A stretch of 64,000 bases of DNA, taken from positions 62,001 to 126,000 of the forward strand of contig NZ_CAURPW010000003.1 of NCBI RefSeq assembly GCF_963526985.1. Direction: 5' to 3'. Shown here one piece after another: positions 8,074-17,206 of this stretch. The notes under the pieces are model-generated. The model made no database searches. It was not told the origin of the DNA and saw nothing but the letters and a program-made list of their open reading frames with translations. The DNA is from an uncultured Campylobacter sp. Lineage in GTDB: Bacteria; Campylobacterota; Campylobacteria; Campylobacterales; Campylobacteraceae. The translations under genes were made by a program, and so were the position numbers. Position 1 is the stretch's first letter, and each line of letters opens with the position of its first letter.

Positions 8074-8808
8074 ATGAGCGAAATTTTAAAACTCTCAAAT
8101 TTAAGCAAATCTTACAGCGACTTGCAGGTGCTAAAAGGCATCGACCTTAGCGTCAAAAACGGCGAAGTAGTCGTGATCCTAGGGCCCTCAGGATGCGGCA
8201 AAAGCACGACTCTGCGCTGCATAAACGGCCTTGAGCCATTTGACGGCGGGCAAATAGAGATAGCCGGCGAAAAGATCGATAAAGAATACAAAGACTGGAT
8301 CAAAATCCGCCAAAAAGTGGGTATGGTTTTTCAAAACTACGAGCTGTTTGACCATATGAACGTCATCGAAAATATCGTGCTAGGTCCGGTAAAAGCGCAA
8401 AAAAGAAGCCGAGAAGAGGTCGAAAAAGAGGCCGAAGCGTGGCTAGAAAAAGTTGGCCTAAAACACAAAAAATACGCCTATCCAAAGGAGCTTAGCGGCG
8501 GGCAAAAGCAACGCATCGCTATCGTGCGCGCGCTTTGTATGAAGCCCGAAATCATGCTGTTTGACGAGATAACGGCATCGCTGGATCCAGAGATCGTGCG
8601 CGAGGTGCTAGACGTCGTCATAAACCTCGCCAAAGATGGCATGACGATGCTAATCGTAACGCACGAGATGGGCTTTGCTCGATCGGTGGCAAATCGCATC
8701 GTCTTTATGGATGAGGGCAAAATCGTCGAAGAGAGCGAGCCCGAGGCGTTTTTCACCCATCCAAAAAGCGAACGCGCGAAGAAATTTTTAAATTTATTTT
8801 CGTTTTAG
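8074..8808 (+). CDS. Amino-acid ABC transporter ATP-binding protein (GlnQ/HisP type)
   Basis: ATPase of 244 residues that powers the importer. Walker A is GPSGCGKSTT, the Q-loop FQNYELFDHM, the signature LSGGQKQRIAIVRAL, Walker B IMLFDEITASLDPE, and the H-loop VTHEMGF. I chose the ATG at 8074 because AAGGAATCAA precedes it and the protein then starts MSEILKLSNLSKSY, typical of the family. The in-frame ATG at 8056 would add six residues and overlap the permease. Note DEITAS in place of the more common DEPTSA after Walker B. Confidence 0.95.
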   Translation: MSEILKLSNLSKSYSDLQVLKGIDLSVKNGEVVVILGPSGCGKSTTLRCINGLEPFDGGQIEIAGEKIDKEYKDWIKIRQKVGMVFQNYELFDHMNVIENIVLGPVKAQKRSREEVEKEAEAWLEKVGLKHKKYAYPKELSGGQKQRIAIVRALCMKPEIMLFDEITASLDPEIVREVLDVVINLAKDGMTMLIVTHEMGFARSVANRIVFMDEGKIVEESEPEAFFTHPKSERAKKFLNLFSF

Positions 8809-8815
8809 GGGTTTT

Positions 8816-8874
8816 AAATTTGATGTTTTTAGGCTAAATTTGAGAGCCTTTCATCAAATTTGGCTTTTAAAGCC
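8816..8874. repeat. Intergenic palindrome, copy C, plus adjacent small hairpin
   Basis: Arms AAATTTGATG (8816-8825) and CATCAAATTT (8852-8861) are perfect 10-bp complements around an inner stem AGGCT (8831-8835)/AGCCT (8845-8849). The plan is the same as palindromes A and B. Immediately after it GGCTTTTAAAGCC (8862-8874) is a second self-complementary hairpin. Being 8 bp after the ATPase stop, it is a candidate terminator or RNA-stability element. Confidence 0.55.
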
Positions 8875-8900
8875 TTGCATATTTATCATTTAAACAACTC

Positions 8901-8990
8901 AAATTTACTCAAAATAACCCGCGCAAATTTAATCCTCTAGCCGTTTCTTAAATCTAAAATTAAATTTGTAAATTTATTTTGAGTAAATTT
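8901..8990. repeat. Nested 90-nt hairpin with a perfect 17-bp outer stem
   Basis: AAATTTACTCAAAATAA (8901-8917) and TTATTTTGAGTAAATTT (8974-8990) are perfect inverted complements of 17 bp. Nested inside are CAAATTTAAT (8924-8933) and ATTAAATTTG (8959-8968), a perfect 10-bp pair. The inner loop is 25 nt and the internal bulges are 6 and 5 nt. It sits about 140 bp before the cjaA-like start codon. Function unknown; regulatory RNA structure or a miniature mobile element are both possible. Confidence 0.65.
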
Positions 8991-9098
8991 TACACTCCAT
9001 TTTAAATTTAGCGTTACGTTTTTAAACAAAATTTGATTTTTCTCTGGGCTCGCCGTTTTAAAAACTACAAATTTAGTCGTATTTTAGCCAAGCTTTTG

Positions 9099-9104
9099 TA
9101 TATT
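9099..9104 (+). promoter_or_regulatory. Putative -10 box for the cjaA-like gene
   Basis: TATATT 28 bp upstream of the ATG, preceded by an AT-rich stretch and followed by an AAAGGAG ribosome binding site. This agrees with independent, strong expression of a binding protein. Confidence 0.4.
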
Positions 9105-9132
9105 TTGCGCACTTTATTTTAAAGGAGAAAGA

Positions 9133-9969
9133 ATGAGAAAACTTCTGTTTTCATTTTTGGCAACATTCGCCGCCGTCTTTCTAACGGGTCAGGCTAATTT
9201 GCAGGCTGCCGAAGCGGACGCTTTGGCTAAAATCAAAGAGCGCGGATACGTGCGCGTGGGCGTCTTTAGCGACAAACCGCCGTTTGGCTACGTCGATAAA
9301 GAGGGCAAAAACCAAGGCTACGACATATACTTCGTCAAACGCATCGCAAAGGATCTGCTGGGCGACGAGAGCAAGGTTAAATTTGAGCTCGTAGAAGCAG
9401 CCGGTCGCGTAGAAGTGCTAGTAGCCGACAAGGTCGATATCACTTTGGCAAATTTCACCAAAACCCCTGAGCGCGCTAGAGTCGTTGATTTTGCGCTTCC
9501 ATATATGAAAGTGTCACTTGGTGTAGTTAGCCCGGACGGCGCGGTCATAAAAAGCGTGGACGAGCTAAAAGGCAAAAAACTAATCGTCAATAAAGGCACG
9601 ACCGCGGATGCGTATTTCACGAAAAATCACCCTGACATCGAGCTTATAAAATACGACCAAAACACGGAGACCTTCGCCGCCCTGGTCGATAAAAGAGGCA
9701 CGGCGCTAGCGCACGATAATGCGCTGCTTTTTGCATGGGCTAAGGAAAATCCGGGCTTTACCGTAGGTATCGAAGCTCTAGGCGACGTGGACGTAATAGC
9801 GCCTGCGGTTAAAAAAGGCAACAAAGCTCTACTTGAGTGGCTAAATAACGAAATCATTGAGCTTGGCAAAGAAAATTTCTTTCACAAAGACTACGATGCT
9901 ACGCTAAAACCGATCTACGGCGATAGCGTAAATCCGGAATCTCTCGTCGTCGAAGGCGGCAAACTATAA
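9133..9969 (+). CDS. CjaA-like amino-acid (probably cysteine) binding protein
   Basis: Periplasmic solute-binding protein of 278 residues (SBP family 3). After a signal peptide of about 26 residues the mature part shows GVFSDKPPFGYVD, GYDIYFVKRIAKDLLGDE, DITLANFTKTPERA, LIVNKGTTADAYFTK and KYDQNTETFAALVDKRG. These match C. jejuni CjaA, the cysteine-binding protein and vaccine antigen, rather than PEB1. Unlike CjaA, which is a lipoprotein, the signal end reads FLTGQANLQA-AEA with no lipobox Cys, so signal peptidase I cleavage and a soluble periplasmic protein are predicted. The ribosome binding site is strong (AAAGGAGAAAG). Confidence 0.88.
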   Translation: MRKLLFSFLATFAAVFLTGQANLQAAEADALAKIKERGYVRVGVFSDKPPFGYVDKEGKNQGYDIYFVKRIAKDLLGDESKVKFELVEAAGRVEVLVADKVDITLANFTKTPERARVVDFALPYMKVSLGVVSPDGAVIKSVDELKGKKLIVNKGTTADAYFTKNHPDIELIKYDQNTETFAALVDKRGTALAHDNALLFAWAKENPGFTVGIEALGDVDVIAPAVKKGNKALLEWLNNEIIELGKENFFHKDYDATLKPIYGDSVNPESLVVEGGKL

Positions 9970-9974
9970 AACCC

Positions 9975-10000
9975 AAAGTCGGAAGAAATTCCGACTTTTT
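9975..10000 (+). terminator. Rho-independent terminator after the cjaA-like gene
   Basis: Perfect 10-bp stem AAAGTCGGAA (9975-9984) / TTCCGACTTT (9989-9998) with a GAAA tetraloop and a following T run, 5 bp after the stop codon. Confidence 0.9.
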
Positions 10001-10722
10001 GCTTTCCTTAAATATCTTAGTTTTTAATTTATCGCGCGAATTTGGTGCGCCGTAATTTAAGCAAAAATAAAAATAACCCAAAAGCCGCCTTAACGCTTTA
10101 TCAAAGCGATTTTATTAAATGCGGCGTTTTTATGCTAAAGATAATTCCAAAAACATACCAAAACGCGCAAGAGCGCAAATTTAACGTGATTTTTGGCAAA
10201 GATTCGTCAAATTCGGCCAAAAATAAGTAAACAAAGCCTTAAAGTTATGGATTTTGCCGCACCTTAGCTAGATTTTACCTTCATCTCTAGCCCAGCAGGC
10301 ATTTTGGTAAGGTAAAATTTACTTTTTTGCAGAGCTTTGCAAAGCGGTTTAGGCGGCCCAATTTACGGTATACCTCTCGTTTGCCGCTTTTACCTCTACG
10401 ACCGTAACGCCAAAATCGCCGAGCTAAGTCAAAGCTAGAGCGTAAATTCAACCGCAAATGAGCTTTAGGCGGCAAGGCAAAATTTACGCTTGGTTAAAAT
10501 TTTGCGCAAAGCTTGCCTTTGCAGGTATTTTAAGTTAGGCCAAAAGCATTTTTATAGAGATTTGGGCGGGACGGATAGCGACGGGGTACGCCAAATTTAC
10601 CGTTGCCGCGAAACCTAGACGTAGCTAAAATTTTAACTTCCTACCGCGCTTTATATCCTCGCTAAGGCAAAATTTTACCCTATGGCCGCGCCTTATAATA
10701 TCCAACTAGCTGCGTAGTTTGA
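10001..10722. other. Gene-free region between the ABC operon and the glycan operon
   Basis: About 720 bp with only short frames (for example 10042-10230 plus, 10287-10475 minus) that have no recognisable family or good ribosome binding site. It is built from scattered GGCAAGGCAAAATTTACG-like words on both strands, much like decayed intergenic repeat DNA. No tRNA-like cloverleaf was seen. It lies just past the last gene of the glycan operon. Confidence 0.5.
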
Positions 10723-12030
10723 TCAGCTTGCGCCTTTACGCATTAAAACAACCTTAAAAGTCTTTATGATTATCACGATATCGTTCCAGATGCACCAGTT
10801 TTTCATATACCACGCATCCATCTGCGCCCTCGTCTCAAAGTCTACGTCGCTCCTGCCGCTAACCTGCCAGATGCCGGTAATCCCCGGCAAAACCGCCAAG
10901 ATTAGCTCGGCGTATCGCCCCATGTCTTTGCGCTCGTACTGCGCGCACGGGCGAGGGCCTACGATACTCATCTCGCCCTTTAAGACGTTGATTAGTTGAG
11001 GCAGCTCGTCAAGAGAGCTTTTTCTGAGGAAATTTCCGAGTTTGGTTACGCGCGGATCGTTTTCGTATTTATGATATTTTTCAAAATACTCTATTTCTTG
11101 CGGATTTTTTTCAAGGTACTCTTTTAAAATTTCGGCTCCGTTTTCTCTCATCGAGCGAAATTTAAGACACCCAAACAGCTTGCCGTTTAGCCCCATCCTT
11201 TGGTGCGAGAAAAATATCTTGCCTCTTGGTTCGCTTATCTTCATAGCGACAGCAACCACGCAAAAAATCGGAATCAAAAGCGGCAAAGCCATAACTATCA
11301 AAAATATATCAAGCCCTCTTTTTAGCGCAACGTTAAATTTACTCTGCAAAGAGTTGTGTATCGCAAAAAGGCTCGTGCGGGAGTTAAATAGGTTGTAAAT
11401 ATGAGCCTGCGTAAAATCGTAACCTCTAAGTACGGGCGTGAATAAAATCTCTTTATTTTCCTTGATATTTTGCTCTATGAGCTCGTTTAGCTCGCGCGCG
11501 CCCATGCCGCTACCGCCTATAAAAAGCGACTCGTACTCGGTCTGCGCGCGAATATAACCTAGGTATTTATCGTCAAAAATCGCCAGTTCAAATTCCTCGT
11601 TCTCGCCTAAAATTTTAGCCTTCTTTTTCCAAAAGCCGAGTTTAAAGAGTAAAATTTTAGCTATAAATTTAAAAGCCGGGATAATAAAAATCATAAAGCC
11701 AAAGCCTAAAATCAAGCTGGCTCTTGAAAAATCATAATTTATCTTTAGCAAGGCAAGCGCGGCTAAAGTAAGCAAAAGCCCAAAAAAACAGCTCTTTACT
11801 ACTATGGCGCACTCGTGCCAAAAATCATACCTCCTAGCGTAAATCCCCTGATAAAAAAACAAGGCTATCATCAAGGCATAAGCGATGCCAAAGCCCTGAT
11901 ATTTGGATATATCAAGCAGCACGTGGTCGCCATAAAATAAATTTTTAAGCTCGACTGCTATACCAAAAGACACCCAAATAGCCAAAAGATCGACTAAAAG
12001 AAGTATCGCTTTACAAAGATATTTTTTCAT
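10723..12030 (-). CDS. WbaP-type polyprenyl-phosphate hexose-1-phosphate transferase
   Basis: Initiating transferase of 435 residues that puts a sugar-1-phosphate (galactose or glucose-like) onto undecaprenyl phosphate, starting the lipid-linked glycan. The N-terminal 140 residues hold four or five helices, then a variable cytoplasmic part, then the catalytic domain (about 235-435). It shows KRGLDIFLIVMALP, FKFRSM-type CLKFRSM, the DELPQLINVLKGEMSIVGPRP signature and LPGITGIWQVSGR. It is somewhat shorter than enterobacterial WbaP (about 476). It is the last gene of the glycan operon. The exact sugar cannot be assigned by sequence alone. Confidence 0.88.
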   Translation of the reverse strand: MKKYLCKAILLLVDLLAIWVSFGIAVELKNLFYGDHVLLDISKYQGFGIAYALMIALFFYQGIYARRYDFWHECAIVVKSCFFGLLLTLAALALLKINYDFSRASLILGFGFMIFIIPAFKFIAKILLFKLGFWKKKAKILGENEEFELAIFDDKYLGYIRAQTEYESLFIGGSGMGARELNELIEQNIKENKEILFTPVLRGYDFTQAHIYNLFNSRTSLFAIHNSLQSKFNVALKRGLDIFLIVMALPLLIPIFCVVAVAMKISEPRGKIFFSHQRMGLNGKLFGCLKFRSMRENGAEILKEYLEKNPQEIEYFEKYHKYENDPRVTKLGNFLRKSSLDELPQLINVLKGEMSIVGPRPCAQYERKDMGRYAELILAVLPGITGIWQVSGRSDVDFETRAQMDAWYMKNWCIWNDIVIIIKTFKVVLMRKGAS

Positions 12031-12076
12031 TTTTCCATCCAGATACGCGCCGCGCTAGTTTCGCGCTTTACGGCGA

Positions 12077-13198
12077 CTATTTTATTTTTTCTTTAAATTT
12101 TTCGTATTTTTTCTCGACGCAGCTTTTGATCTCTGCCTCAAAGCGCGCGCGCGAAAACCTTATCGAATTTTCCCTAATTTTTACGGGTTCGAATTTATCG
12201 CGATTTTGCTCAAATTTAGCCACCGCATCAAGCAGCTCTTTTACGTTTTGCTCCATAAAATATAACCCGCTCTCGCCGTCAATCACCGTCTCGCGAGCGC
12301 CGCCGCGACCAAAGCAGATCACGGGCGTACCGCATGCTTGCGCTTCTACGGGCGTGATACCGAAGTCCTCTTCGGCGGCAAAAACAAATGCCTTAGCCCG
12401 CCCCATGAGATCCCTCATCGTCTCATCGTCCGCAAAACCCAAAAGCTCGACGTTTTTGCCCGCTTTTGATTTGATTTTAGCCATATCGGGCCCGTCGCCG
12501 ACGACTACTAACTTTTTATCCGTCTGCGAAAACGCCTCTACGATAAGATCAATCTTTTTATACGGCACCATTCGCGAGGCGGTTAGATAAAACTCTTCTT
12601 TGGCTTCACGCAGCGTAAATTTATCCACGTCTACGGGCGGATAGATGACGTCGCTGGGCTTGCCGTAGATTTTTTCTATACGGCGCGCGATATATCGGCT
12701 GTTTGCGACGTAGTGATCTACGCGGTTTGCGCTGACGGCATCCCAAAGCCTAATTTTATGTAAAAAATACTTCGCCAGCATACCCTTTAAACCGCGGTCA
12801 AGCCCGCTTTCGCGCAGATACTGATGATATAGATCCCACGCGTAGCGAATCGGCGTGTGGATGTATGCGATGTGGAGTTGATTTGAGTGCGTCAGTACCC
12901 CCTTTGCGACGGCGTGCGAGCTGGATAGCACGACGTCGTAGCCGCTTAGATCAAACTGCTCGATCGCGAGCGGAAATAGCGGCAGATAGTTGCGGTATTT
13001 GTCCTTCGCAAAAGGAAGCCTTTGGATAAAGCTCGTGTGGGCACGCTTGCCTTTTAAAATTTTATCTCTGTCGGCATCGCTTAAAAAATCGATAAGGCCG
13101 TAAATTTCAAAATCGTCCCAAACATTCGTGAAACTCTCGACGCATTTTTCTGCGCCTGCGTAGGTGCTAAACCAGTCGTGGATTAGTGCTTTTTTCAT
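12077..13198 (-). CDS. GT4 glycosyltransferase (WbaZ/mannosyltransferase-like)
   Basis: Cytoplasmic GT-B glycosyltransferase of 373 residues. Marks are the N-terminal HDWFSTYAGAEKCVE, IAYIHTPIRYAWDLYHQYL, VANSRYIARRIEKIYGK, and the C-terminal donor-binding EEDFGITPVEAQACGTPVICFGRGG with the E-x7-E pattern. These resemble WbaZ-type transferases that add mannose-like residues. The gene overlaps the upstream methyltransferase stop by 4 nt. Donor and linkage are unknown. Confidence 0.85.
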   Translation of the reverse strand: MKKALIHDWFSTYAGAEKCVESFTNVWDDFEIYGLIDFLSDADRDKILKGKRAHTSFIQRLPFAKDKYRNYLPLFPLAIEQFDLSGYDVVLSSSHAVAKGVLTHSNQLHIAYIHTPIRYAWDLYHQYLRESGLDRGLKGMLAKYFLHKIRLWDAVSANRVDHYVANSRYIARRIEKIYGKPSDVIYPPVDVDKFTLREAKEEFYLTASRMVPYKKIDLIVEAFSQTDKKLVVVGDGPDMAKIKSKAGKNVELLGFADDETMRDLMGRAKAFVFAAEEDFGITPVEAQACGTPVICFGRGGARETVIDGESGLYFMEQNVKELLDAVAKFEQNRDKFEPVKIRENSIRFSRARFEAEIKSCVEKKYEKFKEKIK

Positions 13199-13893
13199 TT
13201 TTCGCCCAGATAAAAATTAGTTTCCAGCGATTTTTCGATCGGCCATTTTATAAACTCGCCTTCATACTCCTTGGTCTTTTTAAGCAGCAAAAAGATACTC
13301 CAAGCAGACTGAGGAAACGCCCTGGCTAACGGCTTTGCGATGCAGGGCGGAAACGGATAAAAATTACTTCCTTGAAAATCTACCGGCTCAAAACCGCCCC
13401 AAATTTTTAAAAATCGCATCAAATCGGGCTTAGTATAACCTCTAACGTGCGCGGAGTGATTTTGTATAGACGTAGGCTGCCTGCCTAGTAATAGCAAGGC
13501 TCTGTTGTGAAGGCTGGCTAAATTCGGAACCGCTAGCACGAAATGCCCGCCTATTTTTAGCGTACGAGCTATCTCGTGAAATATCCAAAATATCTCCTTG
13601 ACGTGCTCTAGAATTTGATTTGCGCTCACGATATCCAGGCTCTCATCCTCGAAAGGAAATTTATCTCGCTCAAGATCGTGCGAAAAGACCTCGATGCCTC
13701 TTGCGGCTAGTTTTGCGACATTTGGCTCATACCCTTCTAAGGCTAAAAGCCTAGCATTATCGCATTTACTTTTATATATCGCCAAATCATCGCCCTTGCC
13801 CGCGCCGATATCCAGCACGGTTTCGTAATGCCCTATTTTAGCGGCAAAATCGGCTATTATATGTCGTCCGTAGTTTAGGCTTCTGTCTATCAT
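13195..13893 (-). CDS. Class I SAM-dependent methyltransferase
   Basis: Protein of 232 residues with a Rossmann SAM-binding motif VLDIGAGKGDDLAIYK, an acidic second strand (LLALEGYEP), and LDIVSANQILEHVKEIFWIFHEIARTLKIGGHFVLAVPN, typical of Methyltransf_11/23. In a glycan locus it most likely methylates a sugar hydroxyl or the growing lipid-linked glycan. Overlaps the next gene by 4 nt and follows a GT4 gene by 11 nt. Confidence 0.82.
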   Translation of the reverse strand: MIDRSLNYGRHIIADFAAKIGHYETVLDIGAGKGDDLAIYKSKCDNARLLALEGYEPNVAKLAARGIEVFSHDLERDKFPFEDESLDIVSANQILEHVKEIFWIFHEIARTLKIGGHFVLAVPNLASLHNRALLLLGRQPTSIQNHSAHVRGYTKPDLMRFLKIWGGFEPVDFQGSNFYPFPPCIAKPLARAFPQSAWSIFLLLKKTKEYEGEFIKWPIEKSLETNFYLGEK

Positions 13894-13904
13894 TTTACGG
13901 CTCC

Positions 13905-14993
13905 TTATCTTAGTTTTTCCATTATTTCTATGATTTGTTTAGCCGAGCGCTCCCAGCTAAATCGCTTAATATTTTCAAAACCCTTAACGCAAAGTTCGTT
14001 TCGTAAATTTTCATCGTTTAAAACGGCTTGTATCTTATTTCTTATATCTTCTGCGTTATGCGGATCGAAATATAAAACGCTATCCCCGCAAACTTCAGGT
14101 AGGCTAGCGGCGTTTGAGCACACTACCGGGCAACCGCAGGCCTGCGCCTCAAGCGGCGGGATACCAAACCCCTCGTATAAAGACGGAAAGACGAATAATT
14201 TTGCTAGATTATAGATAGCCGCGATGTCGGCGTCCTTAACATAGTCGGTAAAAAATATACGCTCTGTGAGATTATTTTTCTCGATAATCTCCAAAATATC
14301 GCTATCGCTAGTTATAAAGCCGTCTCTTTTTCCCACTATCACCAAATTTAATTCCGTCTTTTCCAGCGCGAACAATAAATTTTTCAAATTTTTGTGGGGT
14401 TTTACGTTCCCTACGAATAAAATAAAATTTTCCGGAAGCTTATATTCTCTTACCGCCGCCTCCAAAACTGCGCTATCGTAGCGGTTATTAAAACGCCCCT
14501 CGTCTATGGCGTTTGGTACGACAAAAACATTTTTACCCGTTTTCGTATGTTTTAATATCTCGCTTCTTGAAAACTCCGAAACGCTAAAGACGACGTCGCT
14601 TCTACTTAAAGCTTGATTAAAAATCATCTTGGCATACATCTTTTGCATAAAATTTAAGGTATCGTAAAAGGCCAAATGAAACGCGTCATGGATGGTAACC
14701 GCTCTAAATTTCGCCCTTATAGGCAAGATAGGGATATTATAATGAGGAGACCAAAAAATATCGCATTTAGGAATCTTTACCGGCAAACAAATCTGCTCGT
14801 CCAAAGAGTAAATTTCTCGCCCGCACTCTAAAATTTTAACGTTTTTACTCCATGCGTACTCCCTTATCTCAGCCTCCGTACCCAGTAAAATAACCTCGAA
14901 TTTCTCCGTTAAAAACGGTAGTAAACCCTTTATATACGTACCTATTCCGGATGCTTTGTGCATGCGAAAGTCGATTGCTATTTTTTTACGCAT
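13905..14993 (-). CDS. GT4 glycosyltransferase
   Basis: GT-B transferase of 362 residues. It starts IAIDFRMHKASGIGTYIKGLLPFL, contains VSEFSRSEILKHTK and ILFVGNVKPHKNLKNLLFAL, and ends with SLYEGFGIPPLEAQACGCPVVCSNAASLPEVCG. These are the diagnostic glycogen-synthase-like pieces of GT4. It probably transfers a hexose or deoxyhexose within repeat-unit assembly. Separated by 65 bp from the upstream glycosyltransferase gene, one of the few spaces in the operon. Confidence 0.87.
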   Translation of the reverse strand: MRKKIAIDFRMHKASGIGTYIKGLLPFLTEKFEVILLGTEAEIREYAWSKNVKILECGREIYSLDEQICLPVKIPKCDIFWSPHYNIPILPIRAKFRAVTIHDAFHLAFYDTLNFMQKMYAKMIFNQALSRSDVVFSVSEFSRSEILKHTKTGKNVFVVPNAIDEGRFNNRYDSAVLEAAVREYKLPENFILFVGNVKPHKNLKNLLFALEKTELNLVIVGKRDGFITSDSDILEIIEKNNLTERIFFTDYVKDADIAAIYNLAKLFVFPSLYEGFGIPPLEAQACGCPVVCSNAASLPEVCGDSVLYFDPHNAEDIRNKIQAVLNDENLRNELCVKGFENIKRFSWERSAKQIIEIMEKLR

Positions 14994-15057
14994 AGCCGTC
15001 CTAGTTTTACCTTATAGTTTAAAATTAATGATATTTCAAATAAAATTATATCAAATC

Positions 15058-16182
15058 TTAAATAATAAGTCGTATTTTTTCTTTCCAATCATTATCCTTT
15101 GCAAATTTTACGATTTCGCTCCCACCTATTTGCTTTAAGGCTACGGCTTTTTTTACGCACGCCGCAAAATCCTCTTTTGAATCAGCTAACAAAGCGGGGC
15201 TATTTAGCTGCTCTAGCTCTCGCCACTTAGTCGCTACCGTATAAAGTCCGGCTGCCGAGTATTCGTATAACTTTAACGGACTTATAGAGTGAACCAAATC
15301 CATATCTAACCTAAACGGGATTATGCCGACGTCTGCAAATTTCAAAAAAGGAGCTACCGCATCATTATCGACCTTTCCGTAAAAGGTAATGTTTTTTCTA
15401 GATTTTATTTGCTCAAAATTTTTAGGTTTAAATTTTACGGTTCCGATTATTAAAAAATGCATATCGGTTAGCTCGCTAGCTACATAATCTAGTAAATCAA
15501 AATCAAACCAGTCCTCGATAGCGCCTACGTAAACGGCGACTGAGCTTTTAATATCATAAAAAAATTCGGGCTTATCGTACTTTTTTTGAAATTTGTTAAA
15601 ATCAACCCCGTTTGGGACATAAAAGCAGTTTTTATTAAATTTCTCTATATAGCTTTTAAGGCTAGATGACGTATATATCGTTTTATCGGCTTTTTTTATC
15701 AAATGCTCCTCTGCTTTGATAGCAGCCGTGCCTACGTCAAAGCCGTCTAATCTATCGGTAACCCTAACGATTAGTTTATTGTATTTTACGATATCCGTTA
15801 TTGGCAAAAACGCAAAATTATCTATAACTAAAATATCCACGTTTAAAAAATCAAAATTTTTAAGCATTTTTTTAAAGTTCGGTATAGTAAAAATATGCCA
15901 CGTCTTTATAACCCGATAAAAAACGGAAGGTAACTTTTTAAACGGCGGAATAAGCGCAAACGGAGTATATATAAAATAATTTTCAAAAATTTTATGTACG
16001 CCTTTTTTTGATTGAGCGAGTCTGATGGCTTCGTTATTTTTATCATGAAACGGCGAAACGGGCGGCGCGATAAATAAAACTTTGTTTCCCCCCTTAGCTA
16101 GCAGTTCGCTGTAATAATTGCAACCGACTTTAAACGGCGAACCGTAATACGAATTTCCGCACCATAGTATTTTTTTAGACAT
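15058..16182 (-). CDS. GT-B fold glycosyltransferase
   Basis: Protein of 374 residues resembling GT4/GumK-like transferases: KILWCGNSYYGSPFKVGCNYYSELLA at the start, IYTSSSLKSYIEKF and VPNGVDFNKF in the hinge, and a C-terminal donor domain with ADVGIIPFRLDMDLVHSISPLKLYEYSAAG. The SPLKLYEYSAAGL piece matches the nucleotide-binding helix of such enzymes. Overlaps the acyltransferase gene by 8 nt. AT-rich, like its upstream neighbour. Confidence 0.78.
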   Translation of the reverse strand: MSKKILWCGNSYYGSPFKVGCNYYSELLAKGGNKVLFIAPPVSPFHDKNNEAIRLAQSKKGVHKIFENYFIYTPFALIPPFKKLPSVFYRVIKTWHIFTIPNFKKMLKNFDFLNVDILVIDNFAFLPITDIVKYNKLIVRVTDRLDGFDVGTAAIKAEEHLIKKADKTIYTSSSLKSYIEKFNKNCFYVPNGVDFNKFQKKYDKPEFFYDIKSSVAVYVGAIEDWFDFDLLDYVASELTDMHFLIIGTVKFKPKNFEQIKSRKNITFYGKVDNDAVAPFLKFADVGIIPFRLDMDLVHSISPLKLYEYSAAGLYTVATKWRELEQLNSPALLADSKEDFAACVKKAVALKQIGGSEIVKFAKDNDWKEKIRLII

Positions 16183-17206
16183 TTTTCATCCTGCTGTGAT
16201 ATAAGCTTTTATTTTTTAAGTTTAAACACGGTTTCTCTACAAAAAACCAGCTGATTATAGCGCAGCATATAGACAAAATAGCGACATATACTACATAAAT
16301 GCTGCCCCCACCTATTTGGACAAAAATATTTACAAAAAACATATGGTATATATAAATACCGTAAGTGAAATCATTGCCTCTTAAAAAACTATCAAGACCT
16401 TTGAAGCTAAATGCAAAAGAAAAAACCAAAAATGGAAATATAAAATAATTTACTAATATATCTAAAAAAATACTATTAAAATAATGGCAGCAAATTCTGC
16501 CCATAATATAAGTAGCGAAATATATAAAGAATTTATCCTTTAAGTACTTATGAAAGAAATCAAAATATGTATAGAAATAAAAGCCGATTAAAAATACAAA
16601 CAGGTATGGCACCAGAGATACATTAATAAGCTTGTTAATAAACAAATTTCTATCGCTACTAGAATTATATACAAAAAATATTATTGAGATCAAAAAAATG
16701 CAAGGCAATATTTTCTTAGACCTTTTATTTATATTAAAAATGATGGGCAAGACGGCATAAAATATTAGCTCGATCGAGATCGTCCAAAGCGGCGCATTTA
16801 TCTCGCCCGTACCAAAGGCTCTGCTGGCTTCAAGATTGTAAAATTGCAAAAAGGAAATTTGCGTAAGAAACCATTTAAAAAAAACAAAGTCAAAATTTAA
16901 ATCTATGAACGCGTATAAAACTGCTATACCGATCAAAATATTAATATAAAGCCCTGGATAAATTCTTAAAATTCTATTTTTAATATAAGTTCTTAAATCT
17001 TGATTTCTTGCATAAGACATACTTATTAAAAAACCACTAATAAGAAAAAATACGGTTACACCGCTAAAATTTAATATTTTGGTTACATACCAAGATAAGT
17101 CGCTTTTATTTGCCAAATAACCGTTTGCATGAACAAACATAACCTGAAATGCAGCTATCAATCTTAATAAATTAAAATTATTATTTACTATAATGCTATT
17201 ATTCAT
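16175..17206 (-). CDS. Acyltransferase 3 (OafA-like) membrane protein
   Basis: Polytopic membrane protein of 343 residues in the acyltransferase-3 family, which O-acylates (often acetylates) surface polysaccharides. The start has LLRLIAAFQVMFVHANGYL with the conserved His, then VFFLISGFLISMSY and KNRILRIYPGLYINI. About ten hydrophobic helices follow, ending in FFVEKPCL. There is no C-terminal SGNH domain, so it belongs to the transmembrane-only class. The gene is strikingly AT-rich, suggesting recent acquisition or exchange. Confidence 0.85.
   Translation of the reverse strand: MNNSIIVNNNFNLLRLIAAFQVMFVHANGYLANKSDLSWYVTKILNFSGVTVFFLISGFLISMSYARNQDLRTYIKNRILRIYPGLYINILIGIAVLYAFIDLNFDFVFFKWFLTQISFLQFYNLEASRAFGTGEINAPLWTISIELIFYAVLPIIFNINKRSKKILPCIFLISIIFFVYNSSSDRNLFINKLINVSLVPYLFVFLIGFYFYTYFDFFHKYLKDKFFIYFATYIMGRICCHYFNSIFLDILVNYFIFPFLVFSFAFSFKGLDSFLRGNDFTYGIYIYHMFFVNIFVQIGGGSIYVVYVAILSICCAIISWFFVEKPCLNLKNKSLYHSRMKNV

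Larger units (their letters stand above)
8809..9132. other. Hairpin-rich spacer between ATPase gene and binding-protein gene
   Basis: 324 bp without a gene. It holds three inverted repeats in a row (8816-8861, 8862-8874, 8901-8990) followed by a promoter-like -10 at 9099. The layout suggests the transporter transcript ends here or is reduced, and the abundant binding protein is driven from its own promoter. Confidence 0.6.

Noticed and set aside
10287..10475. Short Arg/Lys-rich minus-strand frame before the glycan operon end
   Set aside because: Composition of random repeat DNA, poor start signal, no similarity recognised.
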